The notes under the pieces were generated by a model that was not told the origin of the DNA, searched no databases, and saw only the letters and a list, made by a program, of their open reading frames with translations. This document shows, in pieces, positions 1-11,482 of a stretch of 64,000 nt of DNA (the first letter of the stretch is position 1; each line of letters starts with the position of its first letter). The stretch covers positions 19,716,001 to 19,780,000 of the forward strand of contig OY720098.1 of the NCBI GenBank assembly GCA_963082875.1. The letters are read 5' to 3'. The stretch is from Corella eumyota. Lineage: Eukaryota > Chordata > Ascidiacea > Phlebobranchia > Corellidae. The position numbers and the translations under genes are program-made.

Positions 1-608
1 TAATAAATTTATGTTTAATAATATACCAGTCCCTTACATTATTCAAAGTGTAATATGATACTTTTTTTTTATTTCCTAATTAAAATTGATATAATATATG
101 AAAATATACAATTGAATATAGTTTAAAGAGAAACAATATTTAAAAGAACAAAAGTAAAAATGTAATTTTAAAAGAAAATATGTAGCAAAATTTATTTAGC
201 AATCTCATTATTTTAAAAACCTTAGTTTTGAATTATTTAAAACTTTAAATATATTTTATTAAAAACTATCTAAGAATATATCAAAATATATCTACAAAAT
301 ACTTATACCTTTAAACAATGCAATATAAAAATACTGACAAAAAAATATTTAAAAGAAAAAATAATTAATTTAAAAAAAAATTATCAAAATCTGAATTACT
401 CACTAAAAAATTAACAAAGTTTAAAAAATCCCCCTCAAATATAAAATATAATAGCCTATACCAACAAAGATAAAAAACAAGAAAAAAAATGGAAAAGAAA
501 AAAAATTAAGAAAATAAATTTTAAAACAAAAAAAAATTTTCAAAACAAAAAATAAAATTTTAAAACAAAAAAAAAAATTAAAAAAAAAAAAATTTAATAA
601 TAACTTAC
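1..608. other. ABHD16A intron, very A/T-rich
   Basis: Follows the donor at 607-608 on the minus strand. Strongly A-rich on the plus strand, with long poly-A/T runs around 480-600. I see no exon or repeat family here. Confidence 0.6.
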
Positions 609-3600
609 CGTGCTGTCCTCAAACCCAGGATGGTTCCACCCCAGCACAGAATACCCAAGTTGTATCGGGGTACACATACACCCCACCTCATAAAACCCAG
701 CATTACCCTCACAACATATCACCAGCGTTTCCCCATTTAAAGTCGGGGCATCATGACCCATTGTGTCTTCACGACGCTTTTCATGAACTCTGGAATACAA
801 AAAGTTATAAACAAACATTGTGATGTAACAATAATGTTTTTAAATATAAGAGTTTTTATAACCAATAGCTAAGATTCAAAATTTTGCTTAATAAGTTGTA
901 GAAAATGAATAGAATGTAAAAATTGAACTGGCAGCATGGTGTAGTGTTAGGAACACTTGCTACACCACACATGAGGTCGTGGGTTCAATCCCCACTGATC
1001 TCCTGCTGTAGCGCCCTTGAGTAAGGCGCTATAAACGGTATGAACTCCTGCTGAGCCAGCACTTTATTTTAAGTGTAACAAAGTTTAAATTAAATTTAAA
1101 AACTTTTCATAAAAACCTTTTTCTGGCATCAATAAACACGGTGTCTATTTCATTAAAATCTTGTGTCAATAATTTCGCTCGTTCCCCTTCATTCTAATAA
1201 ATAAATCAGTTTGAAATTGTTTACAAATATAACTACATACATACATAAACAGACTGTATGATGTTACTTTTAAAAAAGTTTAATAAATTATTTATACCTC
1301 TTCAATATACTTGTTTCTACTATCCCTTAAAGTTGTACCTAAAATTTCAAGGTCTTAAAATATATAAATAGTAAACATAAAATGCCTATAACAAATTTAA
1401 ATTGTTAAGTCTTAAAAATAGAATAATAGTTTAAAAAATTTTTAAATTATAATCAAATCGGTTTAAAATACATATATACAAGAAAATTAAAAATCCAGCA
1501 ATTATTAGCATTTTTTTAAATTTTTGTTGTACTAACTTACCAAACGCTGCTTGAAGAAGTAATATAGATCCAGGATACACTAGTCTAATACCAAGAGAAT
1601 GGGCAACCATGTAACCTAGAAGTTCTTTTGGTAGTCCATACAATATGCTCACAATAAAGTTGGGATATTGGGAATTAACTCTGCCCCATAAAGAAGGAGG
1701 TTTTGGTCTTGTTTTATATATTTCGTGATCGTCAAAGCGAAAATCAACCGGCCAGCTTTTAAAATCAAAAGTGTATGCTCTAAGACGGTTCTAAATAAAA
1801 ATTATTACATAATATTTTTTTACAGATTTTTTATGGAAAAAAATTTCTATTTAAAATAATCTTTTAACAAAAAGTTTTTAACAAAAAATTTGGCTTTTAA
1901 ACATAATAAAAACAATTTGTTCACTTTTATATATTCGTGGGTTCAATCCCCACTGATCTCATGCTGTAGCACTCTTAAGTAAGGCGCTATAAACGGCATG
2001 AACTCCTGCTGAGCCAGCACTTAATCAGCAGCATAATTATCGGGCAATTATAATCTATAATATCCCAAACTGCCACAGGCAACTCGAGACTTGAGTCGAA
2101 GTAACTGATGTTACTCTATGTTTACGTCGCGCATTCGACTTTCCCACATCGAGGATAAAGATATATATATACAAAAAAAAATTTAGTTAAATCATATTTC
2201 AAAAAAATATAAAACAATTTACCCTTGCATCATAACTTCTCGGGTTGTTAATTGCTGTTCTCCAAATGTTTAGAAAAGTGACATATTCCTGATTTTTAGA
2301 TCTACCCAGAGCTAATAAATAAAAATTATTGAATTTATTACCTAAAAAATATTAATCAAATACAACAGCTAAAAAACAATTTCCAAATTTAAGTAAAAAA
2401 AATACTGATTGCTTAACTTTGATTTAGAAAAAAGTTTAATTCTATTTAATATCCAACATTTATCAGACCTAAAAAACCTTTAAATTATATACATGAATTT
2501 AATTTTAATTGTTCTAATAATAATTTACCTCTAACAATTAATATCCCAAATAATAAAATCGAGCTCCATCCAGCATATTTCAGAAAAAATAGCAAGTTTC
2601 CAAGTGTATAATATCCTTGAAATATAAAAATACATATTACAACTTATGCAGGGAACGAAATAACAGGTCGCTATTCGCTAAAAGCAAATTGTTTTTTAAA
2701 ATTAGCGAATCGTTTTTTACAAATATATTAGAATTAGAGAATCAACCAAAAAAGTTTAACCGACATTAAAACTTTCGTGTATATTTGTGTATTTTTTCAA
2801 TTCATTTTTACCGGTTCCATTTATAATTACATCAATATAATTCTGCGTAAATGTAGGTTACTACAGGGCATTTAAGAACAAAAACTTTTCACATTTTAAA
2901 AATGCCTTTATTAAAAAACGACGATCATGACTTGGACCTAACTATTGCTGTAAAAATGCGACCTCCTTTTTAGCGAATCGTTTTTTAACCGTTAATTCGT
3001 ACTCTGTTATGTATTTGTAAAAAAAATATTATATGTAAACAATATATCTAATTTTGTTGAAAGAAGGATGCTAATTGGTGTGATTAAGCTATTTGTAAAA
3101 GTCTTAATATTTGGCAAACAAGGTTTAAACCTAAAACCTTCAGCCTTAACCAATGCCATAAACATACAAACCATGATATCAGATTCTCACTTAAACAAAT
3201 TTACCTCTTCTGTATAGAACAGTAGCCCATAAAGGTGTTGTATAATAAAGTAGATGTTTTGTTGTTGTTAAAATATTTAAAGTTTTTTGGGATCTTTGTT
3301 CAAGGATGTTTGATTGGTAATCATACGACTAAAAAGTTAAAAATATATAATGAAAGCAAGATAGTTTGATCTAAAAAATGTAAATTTTCTTCCTATCAAA
3401 CTTTAGTAGTAAAATTTATACATACAAAATTTTTTTTTGTATATATCTTTATCCTCGATGTGGAAAGGTCAAATGCACGATCTAAACATAGAGTAACATC
3501 AGTTACTCCAACCCAGTGTCAAGTTGTCTTTAGCAGTTTGAGATATTATCAAATATAATTAGCTGATAATGAAGCTGCTGATTAAGTGCTGGCTCAGCAG

Positions 3601-3919
3601 GAGTTCATACCGTTTATAGCGCCTTATACTCAAGGGAGCTGCAGCATGAGAGCAGTGGGGATTGAACCCACGACCTCATACGTTGAAGAAAGTGTTCTTA
3701 CCACAACACCACGCTGCCATTTTTATAAATTCGTGTTATTTTAATATTAATTTAAAAAAGAATAACGTTTTTATGATAATATTTTTTAACATCTTACGGT
3801 CTTAACATAATCCTATTTTTTTATGAAAAACTTACTCTTTCTTGCCCATCCCTTGTTTTGTGAATTCTGTAAATAGTTGGACCAAACAAATAGTCCCAAC
3901 AACGTTTTATTTTGTTCAT
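609..3919 (-). CDS. ABHD16A: ABHD16A-like phospholipid lipase, 5' portion
   Basis: Membrane serine hydrolase of the ABHD16 family; the vertebrate enzyme acts on phosphatidylserine at the ER. Seven exons are seen, minus strand: 3919-3836 (start MNKIKRCWDYLFGPTIYRIH), 3328-3205, 2615-2529, 2311-2223, 1790-1541, 1193-1117 and 789-609. The translation tracks the family in order: N-terminal motif, two hydrophobic segments (exons 2-3), a SWPVDF block, GYMVAHSLGIRLVYPGS, a NEIDTVFIDAR-like stretch, and the diagnostic VICCEGNAGFYEVG...GYSVLGWNHPGF. All splice phases agree. The catalytic GxSxG serine and the Asp/His of the triad should lie left of base 1, so the gene is cut by the window edge, not broken. 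Introns hold SINE copies. Family identity is very secure; ABHD16B is less likely because that paralogue is intronless in vertebrates. Confidence 0.93.
930..1063 (+). mobile_element. tRNA-headed SINE, short form
   Basis: Head reads gcagcatggtgtagtg with an A-box-like start and a B-box-like gtgggttcaatccc, then the gtaaggcgctataaacgg block. It stops at gagccagcact, exactly where the copy at 16742-16874 stops. Lies in an ABHD16A intron. Confidence 0.8.
1935..2175 (+). mobile_element. tRNA-headed SINE, 5' truncated
   Basis: Begins inside the B-box-like region and runs through to the gaggataaagatata 3' end of the full element. In an ABHD16A intron. Confidence 0.85.
3439..3719 (-). mobile_element. 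tRNA-headed SINE, near full length
   Basis: Reverse-oriented copy running from tatatctttatcctcgatg to cacgctgcca. A good reference for the element's length of about 280 bp. In the first intron of ABHD16A. Confidence 0.9.
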
Positions 3920-4271
3920 TTTAATAAGTTTTTTACTTAAACAAAATTCGTAATTTTGCAGAACTAAAACCGAAAAGTCATGCAAAAAAGTAGGTACTTT
4001 TATACAATCAATTTTACTATAATAGACACTTTAAATATTATTAATTTTCACTTTATCCTCAATAAATTTACCTGAGATTTTTACCTTATTTAACATAAAA
4101 ATAAATACCCAACAATAAACGTATTTATATAACAAACAAATTCTAAATAATATAAATATGTCTTTAAAAACAAAGTTTAGTTATTCACAATAGGATATAA
4201 TAGTAAGTACATTATAAAAGGTTAGAATAAAACATAGTTTGAAATACAATTACAAAACAAGATTATTAATT

Positions 4272-7200
4272 TTAGGATGATATTCGTTTTTTGGCTATAA
4301 CAGTAAACGGATCAGGAACATAAACACCCCCATGACAACCCCCGGTAATATCAGGTAAGTTAGGCTCGTTTGGGTCAGGTAAAAACTTAAAGCTTTGCAC
4401 GAGAGCAATTATGTTTAAAAACAGTGCGCTTGTTGCAAGTTTTTCGCCTATACAATAACGTGGGCCGATCGAAAACGGAATGACGTATTTCGATTTAACA
4501 AATTCTCCGTTTTCGTTCAGATGTCGGTCTGGGTTAAATTTCTGTGGCTCCTCCCATATTGTGACGTCATTGTGCACAGCCCATAAATTGGAGAAAATCT
4601 GATGCAAATAAACAAAAAACGATAATATGATACAGTGCACATTTTATCCTTGAAATTGAAAAGTCAGCTTTATGACCATAAGTTGACATCAGTTACCCCG
4701 ACCCAGTCTCGAGTTGACCTTAGCAGTTTAGGATATTACTGATTATATTTGCACGACAATTAAACTGCTGATTAAGTGTTGGCTCAGCAGGAGTGTATAC
4801 CGTTTATAGCGCCTTACTTAGAGACCTACAGCATAAGAGCATTGGGAAGCAAATCCAAGTCCATATGTAGTGAAGCCAAATGTTCTGACTACTACGTCAC
4901 GGTGCCGACATAAATAGAAACGTAAACACCAGAATTACATAAACTTAGAAATAAACTAAATTCTACCAAGACTTAAAGTAATTAGCTTATTAATAATTAA
5001 GCAATACAAACAAAAAAAATGTAAAGTCCAATTAGAACCTTTTTAAAACAGCCAAAAGTTTCCCTACGTTTAAGCGAACGATTGTTATATACCAAAACAC
5101 AAATGTAAACAAAACTCAAGATTTTACCTTTGTTTTGTTTGGGATATGAAACCCACGAAAAGTGACGTCATTGGTTGTCAAATGCGGTGAGTTAAGGTAA
5201 ACCATGGTCCTAAACCTTAATATTTCGTGCACAAATGCATAAGTGTAAGGAAGACTAGATTTCGAAGACATGCTAGCTTCTTTGTCGGTTCCTAAATGTG
5301 TATTGCAAGCTTATGTTTACTAAAAAAACAGTTTTTTTAAAATAGCAATAAAATAACTTTTTTTATTTATTTCTTTGGCCAAAATTTAATCCGTAATTTT
5401 TAAATAAAACAACAAAATAGAAAAGAGGTAACTTGCATTTGCCAGTAAAAAAAGATTACTTTTTTTTACATCACATTTAAATATTTAGTCTATAATTGCT
5501 TTGAACTAAAAAAACATCAGGTTTAAAAGTTAAATAACAATAACTACTGTTGCCGATACTTACCCAATACTTGATTAATCTCCTGAAAAAGTTTTACTTG
5601 TGTTTGTGGATAGTGAAGAAAACAAATGATACCCCATAATATAGTTGCAGCCATGTTTTGTACGCCTCCAGAAAGCATATCTCTAATGTACTGCACTAAT
5701 TGATCGTTCTTTAATAAAAAAAAATTAAAATCAAGGAATATGTGATTTAAAAACCTTGATAACAGAAAAAAGTCTGACTTTATGACCACTTTGTTCTTAA
5801 AACCGTTATATTTTTTAAAGTTACGATATATTTTTAAAAACTTAATTATTAAGGAAGCAGTTACAATGATATGTAAAAAGTAATATATACCAGCATAAGT
5901 TTTGTTTAACTGAATTAATGTTAAGACTATTACGCTTTTATATTTTTTTATACATGCTTAAGCAATTTCACATACAAGTAGTTCAATAATGAGTCTAAAA
6001 TTGCTAGAAAATATGCGGAAAAGTAGTAATTAGTGGTCAAAAATCCTATCGCTCTTGTAAATTACTTTATGCCTGCTTAGATATAGCGCTTAATTAGGCA
6101 TATCAATTTTACAGGCTTATACACTTATGTTTTACACTAAATATATATGAAAATATTGTAAAAAATGCTTAATTTTCTTAAAATTTAGAATAAAAATTTT
6201 TTTTTACTTGAAAAGAAGAGCCTTCATGATTTTGCATAGCTAACAGAAAACAATCTACAAAATCATTCACATGTTCTGGATCAAAATTGTCTTTGTGTTC
6301 ATCAACCTTCGCTTGTATAACATCTAAAACAGAATTTATAATAAAAGTATTGTCATTTTTTAATACAAATTTGTTCTAGTAGTAAAAAGATTGACTGCAC
6401 AACATCACACAGTAAATTTTAAAATCCAAGATTATTTATTAGCTACTAATATTCAAGTTTGTTATATATTTACATTCTATGTGGTTATTTTGTTTTGTTA
6501 TTTCGCTTATATGCATAAGTATGAACGCAACGACTTGTTTTTATTAAAATTCTAATTATCTCTAAACCAATCAATATACATTTTAATCTTTAGGTAACAA
6601 TTAATTTGATTCCTAAATTATTAAAAAAAAACAATTTAACAACGCACCTGAAACACGTATAGTATTTTCCAGATATTTCTTTTTAGCGCCAGAGAAAGGT
6701 GGAAAGAATCGAAGAAATGGAGCCATGTTCACCAAACTAATTATTGGGCTTACTTTAGGTTGGCAGAAACTTAACATTAAAATCAAAAAATAGTTATTTA
6801 AACATTAGAATATAAATATAGTAAAGTTGGCGCCAGATTTAAAAATACTTAAGTAAAAAATGTGTATTTATACCATGATTTCGAGACTAAGTTTTAAAAT
6901 GCATAGCTATAGTTTTGTTATTATTTGTATATATCTTTATCATCAATGTAGGAAGTTTGTATGGGCGACCTAAACATAGAGTAACATCAGTTACCCCAAC
7001 TCAATAAAGGCTGACTCAGCATTAGTTTATACCGTTTACAACGCCTTACTCAAGTGCGCCACAGCATGAAATGGGTATTAAACCCAGGATCTTGTGTATG
7101 ATAAGAGAGTGTTCTGTCCACTACACCACGCTGCCGGCAGTTGATAACTTACTATAGCTTATGTAATAAAATTTAACTACATTTTGGTTTACATTCTTTA

Positions 7201-9553
7201 AAAACTGAAATGAACTAAACATACTTTTGATGCATAGCATCCAACATTTCGACAAGTAAAGGATCATCATATGAATACCGACTTCCTGCTACTATGCTAA
7301 ATATATTGTTTACTCCTGTGCGTACTAGCATACACTGAAAAATAAGTTAAATTTAATTGTAAATACTGTTAAATATTCAAAACTACTTTGTTATTGAATT
7401 TATATTTTAAAAAAATTAATTAAATTAAGGTAATTTTAATTAACAATTACCGATAAGTCAGTTGGTTTGTTGTTTGTTTCTTTGATGCATTCGATCAAAT
7501 ATTTTGCTTCTTCGTTTATTTTTGCATCCATGTCTAGTGGATTTTTACAACTACTGCAATACAAGATTTAAAATTTTAATTAGCATTAACTCTGATTTTA
7601 TCCTTTTTTTTATAAAATAGCACGTGTCATTTTTTAATGAATGTTACATACTGCAACCGTTAGAGATCGAACTTAGATTTAAAGATTACTAAAACAGCTT
7701 ATGATCAATCGATGGGATTAGGTTAGTTTAATAGAAGAAAAAGATACTCAAGACAGACCAAAGCAACTAAAGTTTATCAAAGGCCTAATGCACATTTTTT
7801 AATAATCCTGTATAATAAGCAGTCAAAATCAAACCTTATTTATAACAGTTGTTAATTTGTTTTAAATTAAATGATAACAAAACACGTTTAACTTACTGGT
7901 ACAAAGACTGGCTCCCAAACTTCCGCTGTTCTTTCCATTCCTGGCCGTATTTCATAAACAACAAACCATGACCATGTCCAGCTTCACGTATTAGAGGTAA
8001 GCTCGGTTTACCAGAGAAATTTTCAAAGTTTTTAACAAAGGCCTAAAAGCATAAGAAAAAAGATTTAAGAAAAATATTTTTTCGAAACAAAAAACACTTC
8101 CTACACTACATAGGGTTCTGAGTTTGATCCCCAGGACCCCTATGCTGTAGCGCACTTAAAAAAAGGCGCCATAAACGGTATAAACTCTTGCTGAGCCAGA
8201 ACTTAATCAGCAGCTTAAATATCGGGCAGTTATAATCTATAATATCCCAAACTGTTAAAGACAACTCGAGACTGGGTCGGGGTAACAAATATTAGTCTAT
8301 GTTTAAGTAGCGCATTCGACTTTCCCGCATCGAGGATAAAGATATACAAAGAAAAGTTCTGCGTCATTTAATTTGTTTACTCCATATTTGTTATCTTATC
8401 GTACCTCTTGAAATAGTTGTCTGGTTTCTTATCAGAGCGCGCTTTTTCTATATTCGCTTTAAATGTTTTAAAATGACTTGTACGTTAATACTCGTGATGC
8501 AAGTTAGTTAACGGTTGTGCGTGAATTCTTCGCAATAATAAACTACAAATTGAAATACTACTAATATACTAAAGAATTCGGAACGAACGTTTCAATATTA
8601 ACAAATCCTAAACAAATAAACATAGTACACGTAGTATAAAAAGGAACTTTATGTAATGGTAAAAAATCATTTATAAAAAATGTCTGCTATTGTTTATGTT
8701 GTTATAATTGTAACAACTTTATTTGTTAATATAGTTACGATCACGTGGTAAAATCAAGGCCTAAGTTGGGCTTTCATTTAAACATATTTTTATGGTATTT
8801 AGTTCTCAATAGTCTAAACTAATAAAAGTTGTCTGTGTTTACAAACAAATAGGCAATAAAACGGTGTTTGGACTTGAATAGATTTAAGTAACAAGAAATC
8901 CCTTTTATGTAAACCTTAGTTTTATGTTAGTTCTGATGACCCGTAACCATGACTTAATTGAACAGTACACTTTCCGTATTGCCGTGAATACTATTAGTCA
9001 GAAATAAGTTCGAAGAATTAAAAGTTTTTTTGTGAACACTTAAAAAAAAGCGTTACCGATTATATGAATAGCAATTACTTAAATATACCTGAACTGGCGG
9101 CAAAAACAAATATATAACAAGTGACCATACATCGTAAAATGACGTCATATTGTAAACAACGTCATCATTTTGTAAGGTTATCATTTTTAAGATGACGTCA
9201 TTTTTTTTAAATGACGACTAAATCGTAAAATGACGTCATCATTTTGTTTAAAAAACCTTGAACCTAATATTTTTAAACAAAATTACCTCTTTTATGACGT
9301 CATAATTATTCAGCACGATCCAGTCTTCCTGACCGACCCGTACCGAATAAATTTGCCCGTATTGATCCGCCCATTTGTTTAACACTTGTTCTGGGTTTTT
9401 ACCCCAGTAGGGTAGAGTCCCAATTAATGGAAAACCCCTCGGACCTGGGGGAAATCGGTTCGGTCTGTAGTACCAATATGCGAACAACCCAGCAGCGATT
9501 ACGATCGGCCATATGCTTGTTACGTATTCAATGACGTCACCAGATAAAAACAT
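4272..9553 (-). CDS. Cytochrome P450, CYP2 clan
   Basis: Microsomal haem monooxygenase of about 499 aa; substrate unknown. Nine exons, minus: 9553-9287, 8042-7897, 7553-7451, 7334-7225, 6769-6648, 6323-6208, 5708-5564, 5291-5128, 4598-4272; all phases close. An N-terminal anchor (about residues 11-29) is followed by the PPGP hinge (35-38), the C-helix WKEQR, the K-helix ExxR (EILR, about 359-362), an FNPDRH meander and the haem loop PFSIGPRYCIGEKLA with the ligand Cys near 440. Length and intron pattern fit CYP2-type enzymes. I start at 9553 because the upstream in-frame codon is TTG, not ATG. Oddity: the I-helix reads SGGVQNMAAT (about 301-310), so the usual acid-Thr pair of AGxE/DTT is Gln-Asn. 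Introns carry several SINEs. Subfamily cannot be set by eye. Confidence 0.93.
4641..4907 (-). mobile_element. Diverged SINE copy
   Basis: Recognisable by gttggctcagcaggag, the cgtttatagcgcctta block and a degraded head. More diverged than most copies. In the last CYP intron. Confidence 0.7.
6928..7137 (-). mobile_element. SINE copy with internal deletion
   Basis: Both ends are present (tatatctttatc and cacgctgccgg), but part of the middle between the caactc and ctgactcagc blocks is missing. In a CYP intron. Confidence 0.75.
8093..8346 (+). mobile_element. SINE copy, 5' truncated
   Basis: Starts in the aacacttcctacactaca part of the tRNA-like head and runs to gaggataaagatatac. In the first CYP intron. 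Confidence 0.8.
9120..9302. repeat. Cluster of TGACGTCA palindromes
   Basis: Four exact TGACGTCA copies (9140, 9193, 9231, 9295) plus near matches in the first CYP intron. The last one lies inside exon 1 and encodes part of YDVIK. The octamer is the canonical CRE/ATF core, but such clusters recur elsewhere in the window, often in introns, so regulatory use is not shown. Confidence 0.6.
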
Positions 9554-11482
9554 TTTTAAAATCAACTTTTCGACCTATTCTATATAAGATCTAAAAAGAT
9601 TGTTTGGTCTCGTTTAAAACTAATAAATAAGTGTTTTATTGTCGTAATACGATCAAGATTTTTGTTGTCGTAATATGTTGAAACTCTTTAACTAAAATTT
9701 GCCAGTGATAATTTACCTAAACATATATCGTCAACTTAGCTTCCTTTTATAAAGATATAACACTAGTAGAGATCTATACAAATACCTAAAGCCCTTAAGT
9801 TCTGGTTTAAATACAGTAAAAAATTGTTTGACTTGACATTTCCACTTGAAACCTTGATTGATGTGGTTGTATCGGAATTTAACACTAGTAGTTATCCGTA
9901 GACACATATAGACACGATTACGCCCACTTTAAAAACTGCGATAAAAAAAAGCAACATTTCAAGACTTAAACTTTTTTTGCGGTTGTTTTTTCCTGTATTT
10001 TTCCGGTCACGAAGTACGCTGTAATTACTTAGGAATTTGGTTTATATAAGTCATTACTCAAAATGTTGTTTACGCTACCGCTCCAATTAATCAGTTGATC
10101 TTCCTATTTCCCATACGTTTTTTAACGTTGTTAAACTTTTGATTAATATATTACATTTTACCAATACATATGTCAGTAAAACTAAGCTTTATTATACTAT
10201 ACATAAGCTTTATTATACTAAGTATAACATTATGGTACCTTATTTAAGCTATTAAACCACTTATTAACCTAATTCATACGTACTTTAAAAAAAACCTATA
10301 AATTTAATAGATCATTCAAGCCTTTAGTAGTAATGTTTTTATTTATTTTTTCAGCTAAGTCATAAAATTTCGCTTTATTTTGGCATTAACGTTTGCGTAC
10401 GCTTCGCTTAGCAGTAAGGTTTACATAAGCTGTTTAAAACAGTATAAACTATCGCCTTCTGTCGAAGCTTATAGCCTAGCTTAAATGCAAGTAGGTTGCC
10501 TCGTCAGCTAAGCTAAACGCTGCGCTAAACCGCCAAAAGGCAAACAGCCATTTTTTCCTAGTATTTATTATTGAAGCAACAAAAGTAACATAGCTCACTA
10601 ACCGACCTAAATATTTTCTACGGAACTGTAAACATATTCTATTTTTAAAGTGTAATTTAAGCGTGATTTAAACACTTTTAATTTGGCAAATACAAACATT
10701 ACCTAAGATTAGTACTGCGTACACAGTATTAGGAAGTCAGAAAACATTATCCCAACGACTTAACTTCATTTCAGAATTTGTGATTTTAGTCAAGCATTTT
10801 AGCTACTATTACCTCCTATTTTTCTCTTTTTCCATTACCGGTAATCATTAGTTATATTTCAATTTTGTAGCCCGGAGCGCTAAGGTTGCAGTTACATACA
10901 ATATATGTTTAGGTTAGGCTTAATTAACATTAGGTTAGGTTAACATTTAAACTTTGAACTTTATTAAATTAATTTATATCAGCAACATCAAATATGTACA
11001 AGTTACACAGTATGGATACCGCCCTAACACTTTTCCTGGATACGCAATAAACACATACACAACGAATACGTACAAGCTATATACATTGGTGTATAGTGCA
11101 ATATTATATAGAGAAAAATATATTTACACAGTTTAAGAAAAATAAATCACGTTGAACGGAAGTAGATATATGCATGTTTACAATAACACTAAAGTCATTA
11201 GATAAGAGGAAATTACAGAAATATCATATTGTGTATGCTATAAGCTAAATAAGACATTACTTACCACGACATATATATTTTCAAGACCACCACCCAATTG
11301 CTAAAAATTAGTCAAAAAAATTAGAATAGACTTTAAAATTCATTTCAAGTTTTTTCAGGGAATTAGGGTTATGATTAAATTATGTTTACCAAACAAACGT
11401 TTATATCAAACCACATTAGGCTATATTTACAAAAACACATTTTTAGTTTATAGAACATGTTGTTGCCCATAGCAAGTCAAAC
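9554..11482. other. Intergenic region between CYP 5' end and IF-annexin A 3' end
   Basis: Should contain the P450 promoter and the 3' UTR of IF-annexin gene A. A GC-richer patch at about 10385-10560 and a ggttaggtt run near 10910-10945 stand out. I see no credible exon. A 60-codon frame at 10954-11136 has no family resemblance. Confidence 0.5.

Noticed and set aside
10905-10950. Telomere-like ggttaggtt run
   Set aside because: Only a few irregular units; too short for an interstitial telomere array.
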